Part shown: piece by piece, positions 51,480 to 60,385 of the stretch
How positions within the stretch are numbered: the stretch's first letter is position 1
Layout of the letters: the number at the start of each line of letters is the position of its first letter
Assembly (NCBI GenBank): GCA_009387755.1
Contig: GG697240.1
Span: 1-64,000 of the forward strand
From: Candidatus Micrarchaeum acidiphilum ARMAN-2
Lineage (GTDB): Archaea; Micrarchaeota; Micrarchaeia; Micrarchaeales; Micrarchaeaceae
Length of the DNA: 64,000 nucleotides
Direction: 5' to 3'
The notes under the pieces: model-generated
The model's database searches: none
What the model saw: only the letters and a program-made list of their open reading frames with translations
What the model was told of the DNA's origin: nothing
Made by a program: the position numbers and the translations under genes

Positions 51480-52541
51480 ATGGAAGATAGAATTTACACT
51501 GCGATTGGATCCTCGAACATAGCCTTCATAAAGTACTGGGGCAAGAGGGATGGCAAGATAAACCTTCCAAATAACTCCAGCATAAGCATGACCCTTGACA
51601 GGAATGTTGGCACCAAGACTAGCGTGCTTTTTTCCAGCAAGCTGAAAAGCGATAGACTGTTCATAAACGGGAAGGAGGAGAACATCAAAGAGGGTGCAAA
51701 CGAGAAATCTAGGTTTATAAGCGAGATGCTTGCCTATTGCAAAAAGGCGGCAGGAATAAACACGAATGCACTGATAGTGTCAGAAAATAATTTTCCATCA
51801 GACAGCGGCCTGGCTTCAAGCGCATCCGGCGGTGCGACTCTTGCATTCCTGCTGTCTAACGCCCTTGATCTGAAGATGGACTCCAGAGAGATATCAATAA
51901 TGGCAAGAAAGATAAGTGGAAGCGCGTGCAGAAGCGTTTACGGGGGCATAGTGAAATGGGATGCGGGAAGCAAGCAAGATGGCAGCGACTCCTTTGCAGA
52001 GCAGGTAGTTGATCATCGATACTGGCCTGATTTGATGGACATAATCGCAATAGTTGATCCTTCTAAGAAAAAAGTTTCTAGCAGTGCAGGGCATGCTATT
52101 ACTGTAAAGACTAGTTCACTATACAGGGTTAGACCGCAGGTGGCGGAGGAAGGCGTAAAAAAAGTTGTTAATGCAGTCACGAACAAAGATTTCCAGGTCC
52201 TTGCCGAAACTGTGATGCGCGACAGCAACAACATGCACGCCACGATGATGGACAGCTGGCCGCCAATAATGTACCTGAGCGATGCATCACGCAGCATAAT
52301 ATACGCAATGCACGAGCTCAACGAAAGCGAGGGCAAGTATGTCGCAGCGTACACGTTTGACGCAGGGCCGAATGCACATATAATAACTACCTCGAGCAAC
52401 AGAAGCAAGGTGATTAAGATGCTTGAAGAAATCGGAGTTGCAAGAAGCATAATAGAATCTAAGATGGGTGCAGGGCCGGAGATGCTGGAAGGAGAAGAGT
52501 CGCTTATCGACCAAGAATCTATGGCTCCTGTGCATAAATAA
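51480..52541 (+). CDS. mvaD: mevalonate (di)phosphate decarboxylase
   Basis: 353 residues, start supported by GGTG five bases upstream. The family marks are NIAFIKYWGKRDGKINLP, NNSSISMTLD, DSGLASSASGGATLAF (phosphate loop), KISGSACRSVYGG and FDAGPNAHI with the catalytic Asp. The enzyme decarboxylates a mevalonate phosphate with ATP. With an isopentenyl phosphate kinase as the next gene and no phosphomevalonate kinase here, the substrate may be mevalonate 5-phosphate rather than the diphosphate. Confidence 0.88.
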   Translation: MEDRIYTAIGSSNIAFIKYWGKRDGKINLPNNSSISMTLDRNVGTKTSVLFSSKLKSDRLFINGKEENIKEGANEKSRFISEMLAYCKKAAGINTNALIVSENNFPSDSGLASSASGGATLAFLLSNALDLKMDSREISIMARKISGSACRSVYGGIVKWDAGSKQDGSDSFAEQVVDHRYWPDLMDIIAIVDPSKKKVSSSAGHAITVKTSSLYRVRPQVAEEGVKKVVNAVTNKDFQVLAETVMRDSNNMHATMMDSWPPIMYLSDASRSIIYAMHELNESEGKYVAAYTFDAGPNAHIITTSSNRSKVIKMLEEIGVARSIIESKMGAGPEMLEGEESLIDQESMAPVHK

Positions 52542-52582
52542 TAAATATTAAATAAACCTATTAACTTAGACGCAGTGAAGAA

Positions 52583-53392
52583 ATGGCAAAGAAGCTCTAC
52601 ATGATAAAGCTTGGAGGAGGCGTAGTATCTGATATAGCGACTGCCAGGAAACCACTTGTTGACGAAATCAGTAGGGTTATCAACGAGGTAAAGGCTGCAA
52701 AGGATGAAGGGGGTTTCGACCTTATAATAGGCCACGGCTCGGGGTCTTTTGGCCACATACCAGCACACACCTACAGGGTAAACGAAGGGCTTGTCGGACC
52801 TGAGAGCAGGAAAGGAGCCGCAATAACCCAGCAGGTGGCGCAGGAGCTCAACAGGATAATAATTAGTGAGGCGATAAACGCAGGGCTAGATCCATTCCCG
52901 TTCTCGCCTTCCTCATTCATGATAGCGGATGGCGGCGTGCCCTCTGAAGGCAGCGCAGCGCACATCAGGCATGCAATAGACAGGGGCTTTGTTCCTATAG
53001 TTTACGGCGATGTGGTCATGGACAGGAAGATGGGCGTTAGCATAGCCTCTACAGAAAAGGTATTCAGCTTCCTGGCGAGGCAGATTGGCGTAGACAGGTT
53101 TGTGCTTGCAACCGACGTTGACGGCGTGTTCGACAAGGATCCGAGGACTAATCCTGATGCAAAGCTTGTAAGGCTCATAGACGGATCAAATATAGACAGC
53201 ATATTGGAGCACGCAGAAACCAACAAGATGAAAATAGACGTTACAGGGGGCATGAAAACAAAGGTCTTGGGCATGCATGAGATGGTATCTTTAAGCGGCA
53301 CCGAGGGCATAATAATAAACGGCAAGGTTCCAGGCAGGATACGCGACGCGCTTCTTGGAAAGGATGTGCCAGGGACCATAGTCAGGCCATAA
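52583..53392 (+). CDS. ipk: isopentenyl phosphate kinase
   Basis: A 269-residue amino-acid-kinase-fold enzyme: MIKLGGGVVSD at the start, GHGSGSFGH with His58 (the position equal to the catalytic His of archaeal IPK), VPIVYGDVVMD, VLATDVDGVFDKDPR and VTGGMKTKV. It converts isopentenyl phosphate to isopentenyl diphosphate, the last step of the archaeal alternative mevalonate pathway. It starts 41 bases after the decarboxylase gene and ends the set. Confidence 0.92.
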   Translation: MAKKLYMIKLGGGVVSDIATARKPLVDEISRVINEVKAAKDEGGFDLIIGHGSGSFGHIPAHTYRVNEGLVGPESRKGAAITQQVAQELNRIIISEAINAGLDPFPFSPSSFMIADGGVPSEGSAAHIRHAIDRGFVPIVYGDVVMDRKMGVSIASTEKVFSFLARQIGVDRFVLATDVDGVFDKDPRTNPDAKLVRLIDGSNIDSILEHAETNKMKIDVTGGMKTKVLGMHEMVSLSGTEGIIINGKVPGRIRDALLGKDVPGTIVRP

Positions 53393-53771
53393 CGGGAATT
53401 GCTGGCCTTAGAATAGTAATTTGAAGACTTTTTTGCCTACCGCAGTCAAAATGGAAAGAAATAAAAAGGTATATTGAGAATTGGATAATGCGGTGGCAGA
53501 GATGAGTGGACAATCTGGTGGCTAAAGCGATTAGAGGATAAGATAAACACATCGTTTGACTTTGTTGGACTCCCATGATACGAATATAGTGCTATTGGGT
53601 AGAATCAACTGGTTTATATTAATGCCGAAATCTGTAACTGTTGTTTTATTCAAGTTGTGATGAAGATGATACGGTTCGATGTTGCTTTGTTTAAGTATCT
53701 GTAAAATGACACGCCACCAGTGCCCTGGGCACAACCCTTAAAAGCAAGCCTTGCATCAGCTGCTAGCTCTT
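53393..53771. other. 379-base gap with no gene recognised
   Basis: The gap between ipk and the converging HAD gene has short frames on both strands without coding character. It contains a GTGATGA (53657-53663), like a C box of C/D guide RNAs, but no D box CTGA within a sensible distance. A TTTATATTAA run at 53612 is TATA-like. I see nothing else. Confidence 0.5.
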
Positions 53772-54443
53772 TCAACTCTTTTTTAGGCTTTTCAGTATCT
53801 TGATTATATCTTTGAAGCTTCCCGCGGCGTAGTCGGCACTTTGATGGCCTTTGTATGATATCGTTGTCATGCCCATCAGTTTTGCGCCGTCAAGCTCATC
53901 CTTGTCATGGCCGACGAAAACTGCGTTTTCGGGCCGGGCCTTGAAGTGCGCAAGCGCAACTTCATATGCTTCGCGGTCCGGCTTCCTGTGACCCGTGTCC
54001 ATTGGCACAAATATCTCGTCGAATATGCTTCCGAGGCCTGCGTATGCGAGCATGTCCTCTTTCTCCTTCTTCGAATTTATGGAATCGGTTAGCACTGCCA
54101 GGTATATGCCCAAGCGCTTTATCTTCGTCAGGGACTGCCTTAGGTCCTGCTCCGTTGCCCTATACAGCTTGGTCGAAGACTTGTGCAGCGCTACGAATTC
54201 TGATTGAAGATTTGGTGGTGCGCCGAGCAGCTTCGTGAACCTGCCCATTGTTATGTAGAGCTCATCCTCCCCGGGAGTTGTGCCTCGCATAGCCTTGATC
54301 CATGCGCTGTCCAGCATTTTTGCAGTGGCCGCTATTCCGGCAGCCTTGAGCAGCTTTATTGCCTCTTTGTTGAAGTATTCGTTGGATTCACTGCCGTCCA
54401 GCAGCACCCCGTTAGAGTCAAATATTGCAACGTATATTGACAT
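53772..54443 (-). CDS. HAD-superfamily hydrolase with altered motif I
   Basis: A 223-residue HAD-I protein: motif I AIFDSNGVLLD, motif II LAVLTDS, the lysine in GHRKPDREAYEVAL, and motif IV VFVGHDKDELDGAK. The second acid of motif I (normally D-x-D) is Asn, which in phosphatases removes the general acid/base. The cap domain sits between residues 20 and 95. It might still transfer or bind a phosphate, or use another substrate class as in the dehalogenase/phosphonatase branches. Solitary gene; start ATG 54443. Confidence 0.78.
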   Translation of the reverse strand: MSIYVAIFDSNGVLLDGSESNEYFNKEAIKLLKAAGIAATAKMLDSAWIKAMRGTTPGEDELYITMGRFTKLLGAPPNLQSEFVALHKSSTKLYRATEQDLRQSLTKIKRLGIYLAVLTDSINSKKEKEDMLAYAGLGSIFDEIFVPMDTGHRKPDREAYEVALAHFKARPENAVFVGHDKDELDGAKLMGMTTISYKGHQSADYAAGSFKDIIKILKSLKKS

Positions 54444-54577
54444 GTGATTACCGTCCTTGCTGCTATACGTATGTCCAGCTATAAAACCTTTACTGCATGA
54501 TAGAAATATGCGGCATTGTCAAAAGTGTTAGGTAAAATCTAAATATTTCAAAAAGCGGATATATTAATCGGATATTC

Positions 54578-54901
54578 ATGCAAACGACTGAAAATACTTA
54601 TGGGCATGCAGCACAGGCGCGAAATGAAAAACTGTCAAGTGGCATCAGGAGGGCGCTTGGCAAAGCGGCGCTTCTGGCCGGCAGCGCGCTTGAGGGGGTT
54701 TCGGCATACCTTATGATACGCCTTGATCCGCATGAGATTGCTGCTTACAATTCAAATGTTACGCTCCCTGCGCAGTATATGCTAGGACATCCATTGCAAA
54801 ATGATATTGCCATTGGCGCGACGATTGCGGGCGTACCCGGCATAATCGCACTTGCTGCCGGGCTAAAAATGCTTTTAAGGAAGGATGATGAAGAACAATG
54901 A
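54578..54901 (+). CDS. small membrane protein, 107 aa
   Basis: A 107-residue protein with two hydrophobic helices: one around AALLAGSALEGVSAYLMI, the other AIGATIAGVPGIIALAAGL. Its end is 14 bases ahead of the SAM-fold gene, so they may be co-expressed. Family not recognised. Confidence 0.55.
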   Translation: MQTTENTYGHAAQARNEKLSSGIRRALGKAALLAGSALEGVSAYLMIRLDPHEIAAYNSNVTLPAQYMLGHPLQNDIAIGATIAGVPGIIALAAGLKMLLRKDDEEQ

Positions 54902-54915
54902 GGTTATGGAAGTAA

Positions 54916-55665
54916 ATGACCAATACATATAATTCCAGAAAAGCAGGTGCATCAAGCCTAGCATGGACCGCCGAAGAAGAAAAGTCGTTCGCGCGGTGCA
55001 GCTCCAAATCTAAAAAACTGCGGGTTGAAATCGTAGGCATGGCAGACCTGCTTAGGAGCGAGGACAGGCCTGAATGCTTTCAATATCCGTACACCAACGA
55101 AACCTACAGCATCTTAACCCTGGACAAGCTAAGGCGGGTGGTTAGGGGCAAAAAAAGGCTTTTGTTTGTGGTTGGAGGAGGAGGGATATTGAAACTTCTG
55201 CCTGCGCTGGCTGAAGGCAATGATTTCGAAAGCATTACTGGAATTGATATAAACCTTGGACAGCTGCTCAATTTCAAGCATCTCTGCAAAAAGATAAACG
55301 AAGGCAAGGATGTATTCATAAGAAGGAATACCAGTTATGGAAACACTGTGTCGCTAAAGCAAACTGTGATAGCAGGCTCGGAGTGGCTCGGAAATGTTGG
55401 GCTTCATAGATATGAGTTCTTCTTAGTTCCTGGGATAAAGCTTGAAAGGAACATACCAGGGATAAACCTTATTCATGACAGCATTGAAAGATATCTTCAA
55501 AGGGTGCCTGATAAGCACGCTCCCGATGTCCTATACCTATCTAACGTGCTTGAATGGAACAGCGATCTGTACTCTGTAATACATAAAAGCAGGAAGATAC
55601 CTAAGAACGCAGTAATAATGGCGTATAAAACAGCGCGCGATGGACTAGGTTTTTACAGAAAGTAG
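54916..55665 (+). CDS. putative SAM-binding-fold protein (methyltransferase/DUF3419-like)
   Basis: The ORF at 54916 (ATG after AAGT) encodes 249 residues with a Rossmann-like core: KRLLFVVGGGGILKLLP (glycine loop after strand 1), ESITGIDINLGQLLNFKHL (acidic end of strand 2 followed by the N/Q-L helix), and DVLYLSNVLEWNS (strand 4-5 region). The D-I-N-x-x-Q-L-x-x-x-K pattern resembles DUF3419/BtaA-type aminocarboxypropyltransferases (D-L-N-P-x-Q), but overall length is shorter. It probably uses SAM; the acceptor is unknown. It converges on the MFS gene with four bases between. Confidence 0.65.
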   Translation: MTNTYNSRKAGASSLAWTAEEEKSFARCSSKSKKLRVEIVGMADLLRSEDRPECFQYPYTNETYSILTLDKLRRVVRGKKRLLFVVGGGGILKLLPALAEGNDFESITGIDINLGQLLNFKHLCKKINEGKDVFIRRNTSYGNTVSLKQTVIAGSEWLGNVGLHRYEFFLVPGIKLERNIPGINLIHDSIERYLQRVPDKHAPDVLYLSNVLEWNSDLYSVIHKSRKIPKNAVIMAYKTARDGLGFYRK

Positions 55666-55669
55666 CGCG

Positions 55670-56836
55670 CTACTTTATCAGTTTCTTGTAGGCGAAGCCG
55701 CTGGCTGCCTGCAATACACCGCCTATAATTAGTGGCGCCGGAAGTGCTATGTCCATTAGATAGCCGCTGGTGCCAGCTGTCATCTGCGATGCCCTGGTAG
55801 CTATACCCTGAACGCTTGTTGCAGTTCCATAATCCTCAACGTCCACGCCGCGCACCATGACAGTTGACCTCGCGGGGGAGCCGAAGGATGCCACTACACC
55901 CCTTAACACGAAAAATGCAGATGCAAGCACAGGTATAGGCGACAGTGCCATTGCAATAAGCAGCAGCCCGTTTGAAAGCCTTGTTGCAAGCACAACATTA
56001 ATCAGGTTATACTTGAAAGATATCGCCCTTGCAAGGTACGACCCCAGTATGCCCATTGCGTAGTAGACTATGTAGACCGTGCCTATGTATGAAGTGCCTA
56101 TGCCAAACGATAACTCGAACCATAGCGGCAGTATCGGTATTGACATGCCTATGCCTGCGCCACTAAGGCTGTTTGCAGCGATTATGCGCAGTATGTATTT
56201 CATGCTCGTGCGCTTCATCACCTTAGTAGTCTTTGCAGGGCGCTTGATCTCCGAGAGTAGGAACAGCGAGAGCAGGGAAAGAAGAAGAAGCACAGCTGAA
56301 ATTTCGAACACCACCCTAAATGCGGAAATGTTTCCGTATATAGTTGCAAAGTAAGAATGGAGCGAGACCAGCAGGGCGCCGATTACACTGCCAAACCCCC
56401 CGAGCAGCATTAGCAGGGACATGCGCCTTACTCTTTCCTTTTCGTCGCGCCAGTTGTTTGCCAGGAAGGGCATCAGCCCGTTTGAGAAGGTGCCCCTGGC
56501 GGTGCCTCCTCCGCCGCTGAGTCCGCCCAGTATGATAGCCGCTATTATTAGGTAGATAGACGTGGAAACGGACAGCAGCAATATCCCGGCAAACGATATT
56601 CCCTCGGATATTATCAATGATTTTTTATATCCATATCTGTCCCCTATGGCGCCCCCAATAAGCACAACAACCATGCTGAACAGTACTGTTGCAAATATTA
56701 CTATTCCTATGGATATTAGGTCAAGATGCAGCGCGTACAGATACAGCGGAAAAGATACGTTTACGGCTATCAGCCCTATGCTCCTAAATATCCTGGATGC
56801 TCCCAGTGCTGCGTATCCGTAGCTGCGCTGTTCCAT
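55670..56836 (-). CDS. major facilitator superfamily transporter
   Basis: A 388-residue protein with about twelve membrane helices. The MFS signature loop between helices 2 and 3 is GGAIGDRYGYKKSLI, and the pattern repeats weakly in the second half at SYLARAISFKYNLINV. The N-terminal and C-terminal halves are of similar length with a central basic loop (SEIKRPAKTTKVMKRTS). Probably a drug or metabolite exporter. Start ATG 56836. Confidence 0.88.
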   Translation of the reverse strand: MEQRSYGYAALGASRIFRSIGLIAVNVSFPLYLYALHLDLISIGIVIFATVLFSMVVVLIGGAIGDRYGYKKSLIISEGISFAGILLLSVSTSIYLIIAAIILGGLSGGGGTARGTFSNGLMPFLANNWRDEKERVRRMSLLMLLGGFGSVIGALLVSLHSYFATIYGNISAFRVVFEISAVLLLLSLLSLFLLSEIKRPAKTTKVMKRTSMKYILRIIAANSLSGAGIGMSIPILPLWFELSFGIGTSYIGTVYIVYYAMGILGSYLARAISFKYNLINVVLATRLSNGLLLIAMALSPIPVLASAFFVLRGVVASFGSPARSTVMVRGVDVEDYGTATSVQGIATRASQMTAGTSGYLMDIALPAPLIIGGVLQAASGFAYKKLIK

Positions 56837-56883
56837 GCTATTGATTTGCCAGCAAACTAATTTATCATTTTATGCTCAGAGGG

Positions 56884-57621
56884 CTAATCCTGCGCAGCTC
56901 CAGAACCAATGTGCCTCATCATGTAGGCGAGAAAAATAAGGGCGATTATAGTTGATGGTATCCAAACAATAAGTTCTCCTGCAGCATATGAAAAGCCTAA
57001 CAGCGCCGTAGCTATGGTTATATAGATTAGCATGCCATCTATGTATGAGTGGGCCAGGAAAGTAACCAAAAAATTTCTGGGCGCCTTCTTCCTTGCAATG
57101 CCGCCTTTCAAAAAGACCGCTGTGCTAGTGTGGAATATCATTGAAAATGGCGCTTGCAGGACTATGCCTATCAGCAAAAATGCGCCGGTTGCAGCAGCAG
57201 TGCCAGACGTAGAAAGGCCAGGGAGTAGCCCGAAGACAAAAATTGCGATGTCGACAACCGCAAAACCAAAGCCAATCCAGGACGCATCCTGCACCGTGCG
57301 GTACTTTACTGCAAAAAGCTTCGCGCCTTCCTGCCAAAGCCCAGCCATTATTCCCAAGAAAGCGGCTATTGCAAGGGGGTATTCCTTTTGAAGGGCAACG
57401 TATTTCAGGCTTGCGGCGGACAAGCTCTTTGAAGACTCAAGTATGAGTATGAATGGGATCTCCTGGAAAATCGACTGCGCCACAAGCGCTATGGCCATTG
57501 CACCTATGCCTATCATGACTGCAAGCACTGCGCCTGATCTTGATTTTTTGAGTAGAAGCCCGGCTGCAAGCAGCATTACTGCAACGGAGATTGTTATGCC
57601 GAGCAAAGATGCGAGCACCAT
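56884..57621 (-). CDS. YhfC/PrsW-like membrane protein
   Basis: A 245-residue protein with about seven helices. The line GIMAGLWQEGAKLFAVKY carries the E-x-x-K/R pattern of the YhfC family, and HTSTAVFLKGG and LAHSYIDGMLIY provide two further conserved-looking polar sites within membrane segments. YhfC and PrsW are distantly tied to the CPBP intramembrane-protease class; catalytic function is unproven here. Located 47 bases after the MFS gene's start, same strand. Confidence 0.7.
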   Translation of the reverse strand: MVLASLLGITISVAVMLLAAGLLLKKSRSGAVLAVMIGIGAMAIALVAQSIFQEIPFILILESSKSLSAASLKYVALQKEYPLAIAAFLGIMAGLWQEGAKLFAVKYRTVQDASWIGFGFAVVDIAIFVFGLLPGLSTSGTAAATGAFLLIGIVLQAPFSMIFHTSTAVFLKGGIARKKAPRNFLVTFLAHSYIDGMLIYITIATALLGFSYAAGELIVWIPSTIIALIFLAYMMRHIGSGAAQD

Positions 57622-57721
57622 TATAATACCCTTAAAATAGCCAAACCTAAAATTTTTATACAGCCCTGTGCACTAGAAAAAATATAAATATCATGGCAGG
57701 TGCAGTATATATAGTGTTTGC

Positions 57722-60244
57722 ATGGATGCTGACGTGAAGGATATCTTTGACCTGGCATACGAGAACGCGCTTGCGCGCCGCGCACATGTCGATAGCAACT
57801 ACATTGATGCACTCAATCATGGCATTGAAGTTGCCCTTGGCAAGAAGGACGCCGCAGACTTAAGCGTAGAAGCAGGAAAGCTTGATTCCGTACTGCTTGC
57901 CTTGGAAAGCATAAATAGCATATGCGAAGCAAAGGCGTACAGCGAAAGCTTGGAATTCTTTCCGGTCAGGCACAGCATTTCTAGAGACACAAAGAGGAAG
58001 AGTATGGTAACCATAAGGCTAAGGGCGGGAGAGGCTAAATTCAAGACTCCGGATAGCGCCAAACCGGCAAATTCAAGCGCCACTACAATTGAGCGTAATG
58101 TGCATGAAACTGTAGCACAGGTTACAGCACGGCCAAAAAAGGAAACACCCGGCGCTATGGGATTTGCCGAAGTGGTAAACAGCAGCTATGAAAAAATTGC
58201 AGAGCATTACAAGAGGCTGAGCAAGGAAGAGTACGGCATAGAATTCAAAGTACCTGAAGTCAGAATGTTTTCAGATGACAAAGCAGAGCCCGACAACGAA
58301 TCGAAATTTAAAGCGGGCGTCTTGGGCTACTACAAAGACTCTGAAAACACCATTCATCTAACTAGGGCGCTATATGAAAAATATTTATTAAATGATACCT
58401 CGATCCGCAATGAGGATATTTATTTGACATTGGAGCATGAACTCGGACATGCATTTGCTACGCAGATGGGCTATGACAAAACTTATGGGCTACGCGGCGA
58501 ATACTATGGCAGCAGCCGCCTAAGATACAGGGGGATAAGAGATATTGTTGCCTCAGAATTTTTGGCAAACCTTTTCGGGGCAAGGATTGATATCGAGATT
58601 AAAGGCGCATCTCCCACAAATAAAGCTCTGGCCGATGAGCTCCTCAATCAGGCGACACTTGACTACTTATACAAGGATACAGATGCAGCAAAGATTTATT
58701 TTGATACGCTTTTGAAAAAATCCAAGGAGCTCATGGATAAGCACGCCGAAATTAAGACTGAATTCAAGAAAAAGAAGCGCGACTACACTGACAATGGTGG
58801 TGAGATAGACTTGGGATACTTTAAAACTTACCTTCTTGAAGCCACTGCAGAGGCCATAACGTACTTGAAATTCATAGAAGACGGGCTTTCTGCGCTGGAG
58901 ATTTATGGCGGACCTGTGCTAGGGGCTGTAAAGGCTCTTGAGGAGGGAATGAGTTTCGACAGGCTGGTCAGCAAGGCGTCGAAAAATATAAAATCCTTGA
59001 AATATGTAAAAGAATACTTTCCTGGCGCGGCCGCGGTAGAATACTCAAGCCTGTATTCGTCTTTTGATCTCTTTGAAAGCCTGGGCCCGTATATGACGGA
59101 CGTGCTTGGCCTGAGCACAGATCAAAACAAAAATTTGAATCCAGAAAAGCGCATGCGCGATGAACTTGAAAAATGTGAGGATGCAATAGGAGGGATGGAG
59201 GGGTACTTTAAAAGGATGGAGCGCGTGGGCAGGGACATGTACGAAAACGAAAAGAAGGTCCTTGGCGAAATGGAAAGGCTTAAGAAAGAATTGAATGGCG
59301 CCCTACCTGGGCCGGGCGGGAACAAAGTCCAAGCGGCCAATGCGGATATGCAGATGTACAACATGCTGGATAACAGCGCAATCGAGCTTCATGACATTGC
59401 CAGGCGCCTCGAATCCGAGTTTAATGGAGCAAGTGCCAAAGAAAAACTGCAAGACAAAGCATTCTTATATTCATTATTGGATGACCTCGGGAAAATGGTG
59501 TTGCGCGATCTGAATGGAATGATGAGGCTTGCGGCTGGAGACGCGTGGATTGACTTGAAGCCAAGCGATTTCAAAGTGGGGGAGGATATAGACGTCCCTG
59601 TATCTTTAGGAATTCTAGGAATTTACAAATCGAAGAGTTTCAGAGTAGATCCGTTTGAAGGTATCAAGAACCTCATTGAACCCATGGAAAGATATGAAGG
59701 AAACATTAGCGAACGCACTGCATACGATTTAGTAAGGCACCTATATCAGTTAGTAGTCCATGAGGGCTTTCATGCAGTACAGAATGAAAGATTAAATTCG
59801 GAAAAACAGGTAAATAGGGTCCTGCACGGCAAGGATACGGATATTTTCATAGAAGGCGGAGCCCATTTTGTGGAAAGGTATGTGAAGGCGCTCATAGAAG
59901 CTAGGGAGCGGGACAGGATTAGAAGCGCGGATGATATAAAACATATGTTCCTAGATGAATTTAATTTGTCGTCAGTTGCAAAATTGCTCGATGAAAAGCC
60001 CAGAAGTATAGCAGGTAAGCTGCATAAATATAGCGCGTATGACGTCGGCATGTTTATGTTTACGGTCAGGTACGTTGCGAACGGCAGCTTCATAAGCACG
60101 CTAAATGAAATCCGTAAAATGGCAGACGAAGATGGTACAGGCGGTATAAGCAACAGGAAACTTTACCAGATGTTGGACAGGGACATTGAAAATGGCAACG
60201 TTGCCAAGCTGAAAAGAGAGATTCAAGCGTACCGAATAAAGTAA
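57722..60244 (+). CDS. 840-residue protein with two separate HEXXH zincin sites
   Basis: The N-terminal 110 residues form a domain that recurs at the start of the partial gene at 63645. After a Pro/Ala/Ser-rich linker comes a first zincin, with His239-Glu-Leu-Gly-His243 and ASEFLANLFG (Glu279) about 36 residues later, the layout of ImmA/IrrE-like peptidases. A coiled, charged middle region (about 320-560) follows. The second zincin has His680-Glu-Gly-Phe-His684 and FIEGGAHFVERY about 30 residues later, a glutamate-type third ligand. No signal peptide, so it acts in the cytosol. Two independent metallopeptidase sites in one chain are unusual. A TATA-like AAATATAAATATC lies 35 bases upstream of the ATG. 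Confidence 0.75.
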   Translation: MDADVKDIFDLAYENALARRAHVDSNYIDALNHGIEVALGKKDAADLSVEAGKLDSVLLALESINSICEAKAYSESLEFFPVRHSISRDTKRKSMVTIRLRAGEAKFKTPDSAKPANSSATTIERNVHETVAQVTARPKKETPGAMGFAEVVNSSYEKIAEHYKRLSKEEYGIEFKVPEVRMFSDDKAEPDNESKFKAGVLGYYKDSENTIHLTRALYEKYLLNDTSIRNEDIYLTLEHELGHAFATQMGYDKTYGLRGEYYGSSRLRYRGIRDIVASEFLANLFGARIDIEIKGASPTNKALADELLNQATLDYLYKDTDAAKIYFDTLLKKSKELMDKHAEIKTEFKKKKRDYTDNGGEIDLGYFKTYLLEATAEAITYLKFIEDGLSALEIYGGPVLGAVKALEEGMSFDRLVSKASKNIKSLKYVKEYFPGAAAVEYSSLYSSFDLFESLGPYMTDVLGLSTDQNKNLNPEKRMRDELEKCEDAIGGMEGYFKRMERVGRDMYENEKKVLGEMERLKKELNGALPGPGGNKVQAANADMQMYNMLDNSAIELHDIARRLESEFNGASAKEKLQDKAFLYSLLDDLGKMVLRDLNGMMRLAAGDAWIDLKPSDFKVGEDIDVPVSLGILGIYKSKSFRVDPFEGIKNLIEPMERYEGNISERTAYDLVRHLYQLVVHEGFHAVQNERLNSEKQVNRVLHGKDTDIFIEGGAHFVERYVKALIEARERDRIRSADDIKHMFLDEFNLSSVAKLLDEKPRSIAGKLHKYSAYDVGMFMFTVRYVANGSFISTLNEIRKMADEDGTGGISNRKLYQMLDRDIENGNVAKLKREIQAYRIK

Positions 60245-60385
60245 GGTCATTCCCGCGGAGGATGAAGGCGAACTGCAGGCAAGTATAATGCCTCCTTATG
60301 CCGTTTGAGACTATGACTTAATACCCTGTTTAGTTTGGTATGCTCCCCATTGAATTTGCCTAATTGGAAGTTAGATCTTACATTT

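Noticed and set aside
53657-53720. GTGATGA resembling the C box of a C/D guide RNA
   Set aside because: No D box (CTGA) at a suitable distance and no terminal stem; single 7-base match is expected by chance.
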